In this document: piece by piece, positions 36,197-47,340 of the stretch
Layout of the letters: every line of letters begins with the position of its first letter
Position numbering within the stretch: position 1 is the first letter of the stretch
NCBI RefSeq assembly: GCF_013277415.1
Contig: NZ_VMMX01000010.1
Span: 62,001-126,000, forward strand
Origin: Streptococcus sp. 68
Lineage (GTDB): Bacteria > Bacillota > Bacilli > Lactobacillales > Streptococcaceae
Length of the DNA: 64,000 nucleotides
Direction: 5' to 3'
Program-made: the position numbers and the translations under genes
The notes under the pieces: generated by a model
Told to the model about the DNA's origin: nothing
Seen by the model: the letters and a program-made list of their open reading frames with translations, nothing else
Database searches by the model: none

Positions 36197-36358
36197 AAGA
36201 GTCTGGGACAAAAAGATTTTGATTTTAGGAATTCTTTATTATAAATTTTAAAAATCGATAGATTAGACAAAAAAGCGAACAAGACAGAATTCTGAGTGTC
36301 AGATAACTCGTTTTGTTCGCTTTTTATATTTAAGGCTAGACTTTTGTCCCAGACTCTT
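36197..36358. repeat. Nested inverted repeat acting as bidirectional terminator
   Basis: Outer arms AAGAGTCTGGGACAAAA and TTTTGTCCCAGACTCTT enclose inner arms AAAAGCGAACAAGAC and GTTTTGTTCGCTTTT (about 36271-36325). It lies between convergent nrtR and the isochorismatase gene and has T-rich exits in both directions. Arm sequences of this type recur in streptococcal genomes, so it may be a small mobile repeat used as a terminator. Confidence 0.75.
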
Positions 36359-36361
36359 ATT

Positions 36362-36913
36362 TTATACTTGTACTTGGGTTAAAAATTCTTCTGTAGTAAG
36401 AATTTGAGCAAACTCATCTTGTAGAGAAAGGAGATTAATCTCATGGATAGTCTCAGGAGAGATGACTTGACCGTTTTTGTTAGATAGGGTAAAACTGGCA
36501 GTAGCATCTGCTAGTAAAGTGACTTCAAAACCAAGATTTGCTGCCATTCGTGTCGTAGTAGATACACAATGAGGCAGGGTCAAACCAACAACGACTAAAT
36601 GACAAATCTGATTTTTTCGTAAATAGGCTTCAAGATTTGTTCCAATAAAGGCGCTATTAACCGTTTTTTGAAAGACAGGTTCTGAAGCAACTGGTTCAAA
36701 TCCACTTTTAAACACCTGATTTTGTTTGTTATGAAATTGTGACTGGGGATTGTCAGATATGTGTTGAACATGTAAGACTGGAAGAGCGTGTTTACGAAAG
36801 TATGCCAGTATCCTCAATGCTTGTTGTTCAGCTTGAGGGTTGTTCCGTTCTCCCCAGATAGGGTTATCAAATGCTTTTTGCATATCGATAATCAGTAGAG
36901 CAGTATGAACCAT
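36362..36913 (-). CDS. Isochorismatase-family cysteine hydrolase
   Basis: A 183-residue cytoplasmic hydrolase with the family triad: Asp in LLIIDMQKAF (residue ~10), Lys in VFQKTVNSAF, and nucleophile Cys in VVVGLTLPHCVSTTTRMA (near residue 116). The substrate is unknown; relatives include nicotinamidase, and the nearby NAD-salvage genes make that worth considering, but the family is broad. The ATG at 36913 is chosen because the extended frame overlaps dus. One base separates it from dus on the same strand. Confidence 0.85.
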   Translation of the reverse strand: MVHTALLIIDMQKAFDNPIWGERNNPQAEQQALRILAYFRKHALPVLHVQHISDNPQSQFHNKQNQVFKSGFEPVASEPVFQKTVNSAFIGTNLEAYLRKNQICHLVVVGLTLPHCVSTTTRMAANLGFEVTLLADATASFTLSNKNGQVISPETIHEINLLSLQDEFAQILTTEEFLTQVQV

Positions 36914-36914
36914 T

Positions 36915-37895
36915 TTATGCTTTATCCAATTGCAAGAGGGCTTCAATCTCTGCTAGGGTGCTAGCTTGTGAAATGGCTCCACGGAGTTTAGCTGCACCAG
37001 ATGTTCCACGAAGGTAGTGAGGAGCGAGTCCACGGAATTCACGAACTGCGACGTTTTCTCCTTTGAGGTTAATCAAGCGTTTCAAGTGTTCGTAGGCGAT
37101 CTTCATCTTGTCTTCAAAGGTCAAATCAGGTAGGATTTCTCCTGTTTCAAAGTAATGGTTGATTTGGTTGAAGAGGTAAGGATTTCCCATGGCAGCTCGG
37201 CCAATCATGACTGCGTCAGCACCGACTTCTTCGATACGTTGTTTGGCTTCTTGAACTGTACGGATGTCACCGTTGGCGATAAATGGAATCTTGGTCAAAG
37301 CTTGAGCTACGTTGTGCAAGGTCTCAAGGTCTGCATGACCTGTATACATTTGTTCACGGGTACGGCCATGCATAGCGAGGGCAGAAACACCTGCAGCTTC
37401 AGCGGCGAGGGCATTTTCTACTGCCAGAGATGGATCAGCCCATCCGGTACGCATTTTGACAGTAAGGGGGATATCAAGGACAGATTGAACCTTGTTGATG
37501 ATAGAGTAGATCTTATCTGGATCCTTGAGCCACATAGCGCCAGCTTCGTTCTTCACGATTTTGTTAACTGGGCAGCCCATGTTGATATCCACAATATCGG
37601 TCTTGGTGTTTTCTTGGATGAATTCTGCTGCGCGTGCTAGGCTGTCTTCATCGCTACCAAAAAGTTGGATAGAGACTGGGTTTTCGCCTTCATCGATATG
37701 AAGCATGTGCAGGGTTTTTTCATTGTTGTATTGGATTCCCTTGTCAGAGACCATTTCCATTACAACGAGTCCAGCTCCGAGCTCTTTTGCGATAGTGCGA
37801 AAGGCTGAGTTGGTGACACCAGCCATGGGTGCTAAAACGGTACGATTGGGAATCTCAACATTGCCAATCATAAAAGGTGTATTAAGATTTGTCAC
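36915..37895 (-). CDS. dus: tRNA-dihydrouridine synthase (DusB-like)
   Basis: A 326-residue FMN enzyme that reduces uridine in the tRNA D-loop. Visible: [18 protein letters not shown] at the flavin site, [18 protein letters not shown] with the catalytic Cys near residue 100, and [11 protein letters not shown]. The start is taken as GTG at 37895 ([17 protein letters not shown] follows), overlapping hslO by 14 bases; an ATG at 37925 would extend it by ten residues. The hslO-dus pair is conserved in streptococci. Confidence 0.93.
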   Translation of the reverse strand: MTNLNTPFMIGNVEIPNRTVLAPMAGVTNSAFRTIAKELGAGLVVMEMVSDKGIQYNNEKTLHMLHIDEGENPVSIQLFGSDEDSLARAAEFIQENTKTDIVDINMGCPVNKIVKNEAGAMWLKDPDKIYSIINKVQSVLDIPLTVKMRTGWADPSLAVENALAAEAAGVSALAMHGRTREQMYTGHADLETLHNVAQALTKIPFIANGDIRTVQEAKQRIEEVGADAVMIGRAAMGNPYLFNQINHYFETGEILPDLTFEDKMKIAYEHLKRLINLKGENVAVREFRGLAPHYLRGTSGAAKLRGAISQASTLAEIEALLQLDKA

Positions 37896-38754
37896 GAATG
37901 AGTTCCTCCAGGTCGTTTTCATCAAAGTTATAGGTAGTTTGGCAGAATTGACAAGTGATTTCTGCCCCGTGGTCTTCCTCTTTCATTTCCTGTAAGTCTG
38001 AGCTTGGAAGGCTAGCAAGAGCGTTCATAAAGCGTTCATGGCTACAGTCACATTGGAAACGGATTTCTTCTTCAGAAAGACGCTTGTAGGCCTCGTCACC
38101 GTAGATAGCCTTGAGGAGGGCTTCGATATGGTCTTCACTTTCCAGAAGGGTTGAGATAGCTGGCATTTCTTGGATGCGTTTTTCAAAGCGAGCAATCTCT
38201 TCTTCCTTGGCTCCCGGCAAGACTTGAACTAGGAAACCACCAGCAACCTTGACCTTGTCTTCTTCGTCCAAAAGGACATTGAGGCCGACTGCAGAAGGGG
38301 TTTGTTGGCTTTCAGTCAGGTAAAAGGCAAGGTCTTCACCGATTTCCCCAGAAATGAGGGGAGTCATAGAGTTGTAAGGATTTCCAGTACCGTAGTCTGT
38401 GATAACGAGGAATTGACCATTTCCAACAAAAGGTCCGACTAGAACTTCACCAGTTGCGGTCTTTTTGATGTCAACACCAGGATTTTGAACGTAACCTTTG
38501 ACATTCCCCTTGGTATCAGCGACGGTGATGATAGCACCTAGAGAGCTAGAGCCCAGTACCTTTACTGTTAGTTTGGTATTTCCTTTTTCATTGGCTGCGA
38601 GAATCTGGCTAGCGATAAGAGTTCGACCAAGCGCTACAGTTGAGCTAGCTTGGGTTTGGTGTTTTTCTTGAGCAGTGCGGACGGTTTCTGTGCTGTCAAG
38701 GACAAAAGCACGAAAGGCTCCGCTTTCTGATATTGTTTTAATAATTTTATCCAT
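37882..38754 (-). CDS. hslO: Redox-regulated chaperone Hsp33
   Basis: A 290-residue chaperone activated by oxidation of a zinc-bound cysteine cluster. It starts [20 protein letters not shown]. The C-terminal zinc motif CDC-HERF ([10 protein letters not shown] near residue 240) and CQFC ([10 protein letters not shown] near residue 270) supplies the four Cys. The ATG at 38754 is chosen over much longer in-frame starts, which would overlap the divergent regulator. It is first in the reverse-strand hslO-dus-isochorismatase operon. Confidence 0.95.
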   Translation of the reverse strand: MDKIIKTISESGAFRAFVLDSTETVRTAQEKHQTQASSTVALGRTLIASQILAANEKGNTKLTVKVLGSSSLGAIITVADTKGNVKGYVQNPGVDIKKTATGEVLVGPFVGNGQFLVITDYGTGNPYNSMTPLISGEIGEDLAFYLTESQQTPSAVGLNVLLDEEDKVKVAGGFLVQVLPGAKEEEIARFEKRIQEMPAISTLLESEDHIEALLKAIYGDEAYKRLSEEEIRFQCDCSHERFMNALASLPSSDLQEMKEEDHGAEITCQFCQTTYNFDENDLEELIRDKS

Positions 38755-38918
38755 AGCTACTATTTTAGCATAAAAATGCCCAAAGGGGGAGCCGTGTGTT
38801 TGCTGATTTTTAGGATAATGGACCATGAAATCAGCATGAAAATAAAAAGAGAAACAGATTATTTCAGCATTTGTAAGATTTATGCTATGCTTAAGGTAGA
38901 AAATGAAAGGGGTAACAA

Positions 38919-40346
38919 ATGTATTTAGGAGATTTGATGGAAAAGGCCGAATCTGGCCAATTTTCAATCCTTTCCTTTCTATTACAAGAGTCTCAGACGA
39001 CCGTCAAGGCTGTAATGGAGGAAACAGGATTTTCAAAAGCAACCCTAACCAAATATGTCACCCTACTCAATGACAAGGCTTTGGATAGTGGCTTAGAGCT
39101 GACTATTCACTTAGAAGATGAAAATCTGCGTCTATCGATCGGTGCAGCTACCAAGGGGAGAGATATTCGGAGCTTGTTTTTGGAGAATGCTGTTAAATAC
39201 CAGATTTTGGTTTATCTTCTCTACCACCAACAGTTTTTAGCCCATCAGCTGGTTCAAGAATTGATGATTAGTGAGGCTACGCTTGGTCGCCACTTGGCTA
39301 GTTTAAATCAGATTTTGTCAGAATTTGACTTATCTATCCAAAATGGACGTTGGCGAGGTCCAGAGCATCAGATTCGCTATTTCTATTTCTGTCTTTTCCG
39401 CAAGGTCTGGTCGAGTCAGGAGTGGGAAGGTCACATGCAGAAACCAGAGAGAAAGCAGGAAATTGCTAGTTTAGAAGAAATCTGCGGTGCGAGTTTGTCT
39501 TTGGGGCAGAAATTGGACTTGGTTCTCTGGGCTCATATCAGTCAACAACGTCTCCGTGTCAATGCCTGTCAGTTTCAAGTCATAGAAGAGAAAATGCGAG
39601 GGTATTTTGACAATATTTTCTACCTTCGTTTGCTGAGAAAGGCTCCGTCCTTTTTTGCTGGGCAACACATTCCTTTGGGGACTGAGGATGGTGAGATGAT
39701 GATTTTCTTCTCTTTCCTCCTATCTCATCGTATTCTTCCTCTTCATACTATGGAGTATATCCTTGGTTTTGGAGGGCAGTTGGTAGATTTACTGACGCAA
39801 TTGATTCAAGAAATGAAAAAGGAGGAGTTGCTGGGCGGTTATACAGAGGACCATGTCACCTATGAACTCAGTCAGCTTTGTGCTCAAGTCTATCTCTATA
39901 AGGGCTATATTTTACAGGATCGCTACAAGTACCAGTTGGAGAATCGTCATCCCTATTTGCTGATGGAACATGATTTTAAAGAGACAGCAGAAGAGATTTT
40001 TCATGCTCTACCTGCTTTTCATCAGGGGACAGACTTAGATAAGAAAATTTTCTGGGAATGGCTCCAGTTAATCGAATATATGGCTGAAAACGGTGGCCAG
40101 CATATGCGGATTGGTCTGGATTTGACATCTGGTTTTCTTGTCTTTTCAAGGATGGCAGCCATTTTGAAACGGTATTTGGAATACAACCGTTTTATTACCA
40201 TTGAGGCCTATGACCGAACTCGGCATTATGATTTACTGGTTACCAATAACCCCATTCATAAGAAAGAACAGACCCCAGTCTATTATTTAAAAAACGACTT
40301 GGATATGGAAGATTTGGCAGGGATTCGTCAGTTATTATTCACTTAA
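38919..40346 (+). CDS. Mga-type transcriptional regulator
   Basis: A 475-residue regulator, cytoplasmic. The N-terminal ~130 residues contain two helix-turn-helix units ([20 protein letters not shown] and [18 protein letters not shown]) as in Mga/RofA proteins. The middle part resembles PRD-like regulatory segments, and the C-terminal portion an EIIB-like fold ([20 protein letters not shown]). It sits directly upstream of the glycerol operon and is read in the same direction, so control of glpKOF by glycerol or PTS status is a reasonable inference. Ribosome binding site AAAGGGG. Confidence 0.82.
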   Translation: MYLGDLMEKAESGQFSILSFLLQESQTTVKAVMEETGFSKATLTKYVTLLNDKALDSGLELTIHLEDENLRLSIGAATKGRDIRSLFLENAVKYQILVYLLYHQQFLAHQLVQELMISEATLGRHLASLNQILSEFDLSIQNGRWRGPEHQIRYFYFCLFRKVWSSQEWEGHMQKPERKQEIASLEEICGASLSLGQKLDLVLWAHISQQRLRVNACQFQVIEEKMRGYFDNIFYLRLLRKAPSFFAGQHIPLGTEDGEMMIFFSFLLSHRILPLHTMEYILGFGGQLVDLLTQLIQEMKKEELLGGYTEDHVTYELSQLCAQVYLYKGYILQDRYKYQLENRHPYLLMEHDFKETAEEIFHALPAFHQGTDLDKKIFWEWLQLIEYMAENGGQHMRIGLDLTSGFLVFSRMAAILKRYLEYNRFITIEAYDRTRHYDLLVTNNPIHKKEQTPVYYLKNDLDMEDLAGIRQLLFT

Positions 40347-40374
40347 AAGGCTTGGTTGTTCCAGGTCTTTTTTG
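40346..40374 (+). terminator. Intrinsic terminator after the Mga-type gene
   Basis: AAAGGCTTGG pairs with CCAGGTCTTT using G-U pairs, followed by TTTTG. It separates the regulator from the glpK promoter. Confidence 0.7.
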
Positions 40375-40420
40375 TGAAATTCACACAATCTACTCACATT
40401 TTTTAAAAAATTAAAAAAAG

Positions 40421-40454
40421 TTGATGAACAAGAAAGCGCTTCATTTTGTATACT
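40421..40454 (+). promoter_or_regulatory. glpK promoter region with cre site
   Basis: AGAAAGCGCTTCAT (40431-40444) resembles the CcpA cre box (TGNAANCGNNNNCA type with the GCGC core). A TATACT -10 follows at 40449-40454; the -35 is weak. The location inside the promoter predicts glucose repression of glycerol use. Confidence 0.7.
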
Positions 40455-40460
40455 AGTTAG

Positions 40461-42014
<1,554 letters not shown>

Positions 42015-42055
42015 TACTGGAAGAATAAAGCGACTTAGTTAGAAAGTGTGTAAAT

Positions 42056-43882
42056 ATGGAATTTTCAAAGAAAACACGTGAATTATCAATTCAAAAAATG
42101 CAGGAACGTACCTTGGACCTCTTGATTATCGGTGGAGGAATCACAGGGGCTGGTGTAGCTTTACAGGCAGCAGCTAGTGGTCTAGATACTGGTTTGATTG
42201 AAATGCAGGACTTCGCAGAAGGAACATCCAGCCGTTCAACAAAATTGGTTCACGGAGGACTACGTTACCTTAAGCAATTTGATGTAGAAGTGGTATCAGA
42301 TACAGTTTCTGAACGTGCAGTGGTACAACAAATTGCTCCACACATTCCAAAACCAGATCCAATGCTCTTGCCAGTTTACGACGAAGATGGAGCTACTTTT
42401 AGCCTTTTCCGTCTTAAAGTAGCTATGGACTTGTACGATCTTTTGGCAGGAGTTAACAACACACCAGCTGCTAACAAGGTTTTGAGTAAGGAAGAAGTCT
42501 TGGAACGCCAGCCAAATTTGAAGAAAGAAGGTTTGGTAGGAGGTGGGGTTTACCTTGACTTCCGTAACAACGATGCACGTCTCGTGATTGAAAACATCAA
42601 ACGTGCCAACCAAGACGGTGCCCTCATTGCCAACCACGTGAAGGCAGAAGGCTTCCTCTTTGACGAAAGTGGCAAGATTACAGGTATTGTAGCCCGTGAT
42701 TTGTTGACAGACCAAGTCTTTGAAATCAAGGCTCGTCTGGTTATCAACACAACAGGTCCTTGGAGCGACAAAGTACGCAATTTGTCTAATAAGGGAACAC
42801 AATTCTCACAAATGCGTCCAACTAAGGGAGTTCACTTGGTAGTGGATTCAAGCAAAATCAAGGTTTCACAGCCAGTTTACTTTGATACAGGTTTGGGTGA
42901 TGGCCGTATGGTCTTTGTCCTCCCACGTGAAAACAAGACTTACTTTGGTACAACTGATACAGACTACACAGGGGATTTGGAACATCCGAAAGTGACTCAG
43001 GAAGATGTAGATTATTTGCTTGGCATTGTCAACAACCGCTTCCCAGAAGCCAACATCACCATTGATGATATTGAAAGCAGTTGGGCAGGTCTTCGTCCAT
43101 TGATTGCAGGCAATAGCGCTTCTGACTACAATGGAGGAAATAACGGTACAATCAGTGACGAAAGCTTTAATAACTTGATTGCGACTGTTGAATCTTATCT
43201 CTCTAAAGAAAAAACGCGTGAAGATGTAGAGGCTGCTGTCAGCAAGCTTGAAAGCAGTACCTCTGAGAAACATTTGGATCCATCTGCAGTTTCTCGTGGT
43301 TCGAGCTTGGACCGTGATGATAATGGTCTGTTGACTCTTGCTGGTGGTAAAATCACAGACTACCGTAAGATGGCTGAAGGAGCTATGGAGCGCGTGGTTG
43401 ACATCCTCAAAGCAGAATTTGACCGTAGCTTTAAACTCATCAACTCTAAGACTTACCCTGTTTCAGGTGGGGAATTGAACCCAGCAAATGTGGACTCAGA
43501 AATCGAAGCCTTTGCGCAACTTGGAGTGTCACGTGGTTTGGATAGCAAGGAAGCTCATTACCTAGCAAATCTCTATGGTTCAAATGCACCGAAAGTCTTT
43601 GCTCTTGCTCACAGCTTGGAACAAGCGCCAGGACTCAGCTTGGCGGACACTTTGTCACTTCACTATGCAATGCGCAATGAGTTGGCTCTTAGCCCAGTTG
43701 ACTTCCTTCTTCGTCGTACCAACCACATGCTCTTTATGCGTGATAGTTTGGACAGCATCGTTGAGCCAGTTTTGGATGAAATGGGACGATTCTATGACTG
43801 GACAGAAGAAGAAAAAGCAACTTACCGTGCTGATGTAGAAGTAGCTCTTGCTAATAATGATTTAGCAGAATTAAAAAATTAA
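42056..43882 (+). CDS. glpO: Alpha-glycerophosphate oxidase
   Basis: A 608-residue FAD enzyme that oxidises glycerol 3-phosphate to dihydroxyacetone phosphate with oxygen, making hydrogen peroxide. The FAD-binding motif LLIIGGGITGAGVAL is near residue 22, RSTKLVHGGLRYL near residue 58, and FGTTDTDYTGD near residue 302. An insert around residues 355-405, including SNSASDYNGGNN-like text (NSASDYNGGNNGTISD), is characteristic of streptococcal oxidases compared with GlpD. It follows glpK by 41 bases. Confidence 0.95.
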   Translation: MEFSKKTRELSIQKMQERTLDLLIIGGGITGAGVALQAAASGLDTGLIEMQDFAEGTSSRSTKLVHGGLRYLKQFDVEVVSDTVSERAVVQQIAPHIPKPDPMLLPVYDEDGATFSLFRLKVAMDLYDLLAGVNNTPAANKVLSKEEVLERQPNLKKEGLVGGGVYLDFRNNDARLVIENIKRANQDGALIANHVKAEGFLFDESGKITGIVARDLLTDQVFEIKARLVINTTGPWSDKVRNLSNKGTQFSQMRPTKGVHLVVDSSKIKVSQPVYFDTGLGDGRMVFVLPRENKTYFGTTDTDYTGDLEHPKVTQEDVDYLLGIVNNRFPEANITIDDIESSWAGLRPLIAGNSASDYNGGNNGTISDESFNNLIATVESYLSKEKTREDVEAAVSKLESSTSEKHLDPSAVSRGSSLDRDDNGLLTLAGGKITDYRKMAEGAMERVVDILKAEFDRSFKLINSKTYPVSGGELNPANVDSEIEAFAQLGVSRGLDSKEAHYLANLYGSNAPKVFALAHSLEQAPGLSLADTLSLHYAMRNELALSPVDFLLRRTNHMLFMRDSLDSIVEPVLDEMGRFYDWTEEEKATYRADVEVALANNDLAELKN

Positions 43883-43898
43883 GAAAAAATAAAAGAGG

Positions 43899-43937
43899 TG
43901 GAGGGCAGGACTCCTAGTCTACCCTCCCTCCCTTTTT
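43899..43937 (+). terminator. Hairpin between glpO and glpF
   Basis: GGAGGG(CA)GGACT and AGTC(T)ACCCTCC form an imperfect stem followed by CCTTTTT. It could attenuate glpF relative to glpKO while allowing some readthrough. Confidence 0.6.
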
Positions 43938-43952
43938 AATGGAGATAGAAAG

Positions 43953-44657
43953 ATGATGAATGAATTATTTGGAGAATTTTTGGGGACTTTAATCCTGATT
44001 CTTCTAGGAAATGGTGTTGTTGCAGGTGTAGTTCTTCCTAAAACCAAGAGCAACAGTGCAGGTTGGATTGTGATTACCATGGGGTGGGGGATTGCAGTTG
44101 CGGTTGCAGTATTTGTATCTGGCAAGCTCAGTCCAGCTCATTTAAACCCAGCTGTGACCATCGGTGTGGCCTTGAAAGGTGGTTTGCCTTGGGCTTCCGT
44201 TTTCCCTTACATCCTAGCTCAGTTCGCAGGGGCTATGCTCGGTCAGATTTTGGTTTGGTTGCAATTCAAACCGCATTATGAGGCAGAAGAAAATGCAGGT
44301 AATATCCTAGCAACCTTCAGTACTGGGCCAGCCATCAAGGATACAGTTTCTAACTTGATCAGTGAAATCCTAGGAACCTTTGTTTTGGTGTTGACAATCT
44401 TTGCTTTGGGTCTTTACGATTTTCAAGCAGGAATCGGAACCTTCGCAGTGGGGACTTTGATTGTCGGTATCGGTCTATCACTAGGTGGGACAACAGGCTA
44501 TGCCTTGAACCCTGCGCGTGACCTTGGACCTCGTATCATGCACAGCATCTTGCCAATTCCAAACAAGGGAGACGGAGACTGGTCTTATGCCTGGATTCCT
44601 GTTGTGGGACCTGTTATCGGTGCAGCCTTGGCCGTGCTTGTATTCTCACTTTTCTAA
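43953..44657 (+). CDS. glpF: Glycerol uptake facilitator (aquaglyceroporin)
   Basis: A 234-residue MIP-family channel with six membrane helices and the two NPA boxes: SPAHLNPAVTIG near residue 67 and GYALNPARDLGPR near residue 187. The residue after the second box (NPARD) is Asp, the glycerol-channel type. A second ATG lies one codon downstream. It supplies glycerol to GlpK. Confidence 0.96.
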   Translation: MMNELFGEFLGTLILILLGNGVVAGVVLPKTKSNSAGWIVITMGWGIAVAVAVFVSGKLSPAHLNPAVTIGVALKGGLPWASVFPYILAQFAGAMLGQILVWLQFKPHYEAEENAGNILATFSTGPAIKDTVSNLISEILGTFVLVLTIFALGLYDFQAGIGTFAVGTLIVGIGLSLGGTTGYALNPARDLGPRIMHSILPIPNKGDGDWSYAWIPVVGPVIGAALAVLVFSLF

Positions 44658-44734
44658 TCTAGAAAACAATTATGTTGATAAGAGCTTGAGCAAGAGCCCA
44701 ATTTCAGCAAAAAATGAAGTAAATCTTCTCACAA

Positions 44735-44814
44735 TAAAACGCATAGTATCAAGTTTTTCAACACCTGATATGATGCGTTTTTCTGATTTTTAAGACTTTT
44801 TCCCAGTCTCTTTT
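44735..44814 (-). repeat. Hairpin repeat, left copy bounding the accessory island
   Basis: Core AAAACGCATAGTATCAAG through CTGATATGATGCGTTTT forms a stem-loop; the following AAGACTTTTTCCCAGTCTC extends the repeat. Read on the reverse strand it matches 50577-50654 at most positions, so the two copies are inverted. It also serves as a terminator after glpF. Confidence 0.85.
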
Positions 44815-44856
44815 TCGATTGAAGATGTAAGTATTCTAATAACTAACTTCTTAGTA

Positions 44857-44928
44857 CTAGCCAACAACGATAATCATAATTCCTCCTAAAATTAGGAATA
44901 ATAAAGGCAATAGTTTTTGTTTTTTCAT
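44857..44928 (-). CDS. shp: Short hydrophobic peptide pheromone precursor (SHP-like), divergent from rgg
   Basis: A 23-residue reverse-strand ORF: basic start MKKQKLLPLLF, hydrophobic C-terminus ILGGIMIIVVG. This has the SHP architecture (Lys-rich start, then a hydrophobic run ending in Gly/Val as in the known mature SHPs that end IIVGG or ILVG). Ribosome binding site GAGGT lies 7 bases before the ATG. It starts 90 bases from, and is divergent to, the rgg gene, the classical Rgg/SHP layout. The exported, processed peptide would re-enter through Ami/Opp and bind Rgg. Identification rests on pattern and context. Confidence 0.75.
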   Translation of the reverse strand: MKKQKLLPLLFLILGGIMIIVVG

Positions 44929-45018
44929 GTGAAATACCTCACTTTTGTTTTCTTCTATTTTATGCTAAAATATTAAAAATCAAAAATTGTTCCCGTATAT
45001 GCTTGTTGGAGAGATATT

Positions 45019-45882
45019 ATGAAAAAATTTGGAGAAATTTTTAAAAAGTTTCGAGAATCTAGAGGGTTTCGCTTAAAAGATGTCGAAAAAGCTGGTATAT
45101 CAAAATCACAGCTCTCACGTTTTGAAAAGGGAGAGACTGATTTAACCATTTCAAAATTTATGGCTATTTTGGATGAAATTAACATGCCTATTGATGAATT
45201 TATGTATGCTGTTCATGATTTTCATCGTGATGAACTGAATGAACTCTTATCAAAGATTAGGCATTTTGTATCAAATCATGATGTTGATGGGTTGAAAAAA
45301 CTACTTTATTCTCAGATGGAGTCAGATTCTAAACAAGAGAAATTTCATAAGCTTAACATTATTTTATTAAAAATTCGTTTACAAGATTTATCTGGAGAAG
45401 CTTATTATTCTGGTGATGATTTATCTTATCTAACTGACTATCTCTTTAGTGTTGAATACTGGGGATACTATGAATTATTGATTTTTTCAAATACTTTAGA
45501 TGTCCTAAAACACGATGTCTTTATGGTTTTGGCTAGAGAGATGTCTAGACGTTCTGATTTTTATAAAGAAATTCCTAATAATAGACGATTGATTTCATCT
45601 ATGCTATTGAACGGATATATCACATGTATTGAAAGAGGAAAATTGCTTGATGCTTTGTATTTTGAAAAACGACTAAACCAATGCTTTTTCACTGAAACTG
45701 AAATTTATGAACGGTTGGTATTCCAGTATGCCCAATATCTATATCGCTATAAAAAAGAGACGGATTGTAAAGCAATTATTGAAATGAGGAAGTGTATTGG
45801 AGCAATGAAATTAGCGGGAAGTAACCATTTGGCAAAGAATTATGAGGGACATTTAGAAAAAATTTTAGCAGATAAAGGGTAG
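45019..45882 (+). CDS. rgg: Rgg/MutR-family transcriptional regulator
   Basis: A 287-residue regulator of usual Rgg length. The N-terminal Cro-type helix-turn-helix (about residues 4-62; RLKDVEKAGISKSQLSRFEK) binds DNA, and the all-helical C-terminal domain (about 70-287) is the TPR-like peptide-binding region of RRNPP receptors. Ribosome binding site GGAGAG. A divergent SHP-like peptide gene lies just upstream and a radical SAM peptide cluster downstream, so it likely senses the peptide and switches on the cluster. Confidence 0.88.
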   Translation: MKKFGEIFKKFRESRGFRLKDVEKAGISKSQLSRFEKGETDLTISKFMAILDEINMPIDEFMYAVHDFHRDELNELLSKIRHFVSNHDVDGLKKLLYSQMESDSKQEKFHKLNIILLKIRLQDLSGEAYYSGDDLSYLTDYLFSVEYWGYYELLIFSNTLDVLKHDVFMVLAREMSRRSDFYKEIPNNRRLISSMLLNGYITCIERGKLLDALYFEKRLNQCFFTETEIYERLVFQYAQYLYRYKKETDCKAIIEMRKCIGAMKLAGSNHLAKNYEGHLEKILADKG

Positions 45883-45891
45883 TGTGCAGAT

Positions 45892-45981
45892 ATGGGAAAG
45901 GAAGTATCTCGAAATAATATTTTGGTAGAATTGTCTTTAGAAATTTCAATTACAGTTGTTTTATCAGTTCATTGTATTTGA
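45892..45981 (+). CDS. Small ORF between rgg and the radical SAM gene (possible RiPP precursor or second peptide)
   Basis: A 29-codon frame (start MGKEVSRNNILVEL, end EISITVVLSVHCI) in the position where many streptococcal radical SAM RiPP precursors sit, directly upstream of the enzyme. The ribosome binding site (AAAGGG, 12 bases off) is weak. The tail is hydrophobic with one Cys near the end. It may be a precursor, a second signalling peptide, or not translated. Confidence 0.4.
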   Translation: MGKEVSRNNILVELSLEISITVVLSVHCI

Positions 45982-46035
45982 GCGATAGGATTTTTCGAAG
46001 TTGTCACCATAATTATGAATTTTGAGGTATTTAAT

Positions 46036-47340
46036 ATGCAAGTTCTATCTCCATATATTTTAAGAAAGAAAAGTGAAACAGGAGAATTATTTTTCAATAG
46101 TAAAAATAATCATTCTTTTTTCATTACAAATGATTTACAAGATGTTATGGAAAATGATTTAGAGATTAAGGAACAATATGAAAATTATTTGAATAAGTAT
46201 AATTATTTTCAAGAAGAAAATGAATTCGAGAATACAATAGATTATGTTAAAAATAGTGAAACGGAGACGTTAGAATTTACAATTTTAACACATGGAGACT
46301 GTAATTTTAGATGTAAATATTGTTATGAAAAATTTGAAAATATAAAAATGAGTAAAGAAACAGAGATTGCGATAGTTGAATTTACAGAAAAACTATTATC
46401 TGAATCTATGTTTAAATCTTTACATGTATCATGGTTTGGAGGAGAGCCTTTATTAGGGCTAAAAACGATAAAGAATCTTTCAAAAAAATTTATTAGTATT
46501 TGTTCTCAAAATGGACTTGATTATTCTGCTAGTATAACAACTAATGGATATTTGCTTAATGAACGAATGATTCATCAGTTAATTCTAGACTATCGCGTTA
46601 ATAATTTTCAGATAACAATTGATGGAGATGAGGAAAGTCATAATTTTCAAAGAGTGTTGCGTAATGGAAAGGGATCATATATCAAAATACTCGAGAATAT
46701 CAAAGGTTTACAAAATTCAAATTTGAATTTTTATTGTAATTTAAGATTTAATATATCGAAAGAAAATTTTAATAATGTTAAGATTTTTTTAGATTCAGAT
46801 GGGAAATATTTTAAGCATGATAAACGATTTAGATTTTATTTTTATAATGTAGGTAGTTGGGGTTGTGGGGAGCGTGCCCAAAATTATAAAGTGACATTAC
46901 CTAATTCAGATGCTAGTTTTGAATTATCAAAGTTTGCCATAAAAAAAGGTTATAATGTTCCTGCTGCTAGAGGTATAATAACAAATTTGTTCAACTGTTA
47001 TGCAAATAGAAAAAATCACTATACTATTAATGTAAAGGGTGTAATTCAAACTTGTACGGTTGCCTTGTATTCTAATTCTAATATATTTGGAAGTGTACAT
47101 GCTAAGTTTAATAAGGAAAAGTTTGATAAATGGCACTTAAACATGGATTCAGATTGTAAGCAGTGTCCTATTGTTTTAATTTGTAAATCAGGATTTTGTC
47201 CGCCCAAACATAGAAGTAATAAGCAAAGAACATTATGCAATCAAATAAAAAAGAAAATTGATAAAAATCTAGAATTATTTATGTTAAATAAGGAATATTG
47301 TGATTATCTTGATGCAATAAGAGAGGGGGTGAAAAGATGA
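46036..47340 (+). CDS. Radical SAM/SPASM peptide-modifying enzyme
   Basis: A 434-residue iron-sulfur enzyme. The N-terminal ~75 residues could hold a leader-recognition (RRE-like) region. The radical SAM core has CNFRCKYC (Cys 89, 93, 96) and the GGE motif WFGGEPLLG near residue 140. The C-terminal SPASM region has Cys in LFNCYA, IQTCTVA, and DCKQCPIVLICKSGFC, then TLCNQ, enough for two auxiliary clusters. Such enzymes crosslink or epimerise ribosomal peptides. The ATG at 46036 has GAGG 8 bases upstream; ATG 46015 lacks one. It is coupled to a small peptide gene and followed by exporters, so it likely matures a RiPP. Confidence 0.88.
   Translation: MQVLSPYILRKKSETGELFFNSKNNHSFFITNDLQDVMENDLEIKEQYENYLNKYNYFQEENEFENTIDYVKNSETETLEFTILTHGDCNFRCKYCYEKFENIKMSKETEIAIVEFTEKLLSESMFKSLHVSWFGGEPLLGLKTIKNLSKKFISICSQNGLDYSASITTNGYLLNERMIHQLILDYRVNNFQITIDGDEESHNFQRVLRNGKGSYIKILENIKGLQNSNLNFYCNLRFNISKENFNNVKIFLDSDGKYFKHDKRFRFYFYNVGSWGCGERAQNYKVTLPNSDASFELSKFAIKKGYNVPAARGIITNLFNCYANRKNHYTINVKGVIQTCTVALYSNSNIFGSVHAKFNKEKFDKWHLNMDSDCKQCPIVLICKSGFCPPKHRSNKQRTLCNQIKKKIDKNLELFMLNKEYCDYLDAIREGVKR

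Noticed and set aside
37155..37640. Plus-strand 161-codon frame inside dus
   Set aside because: It is antisense to the clearly conserved dus gene and has no family resemblance or ribosome binding site.
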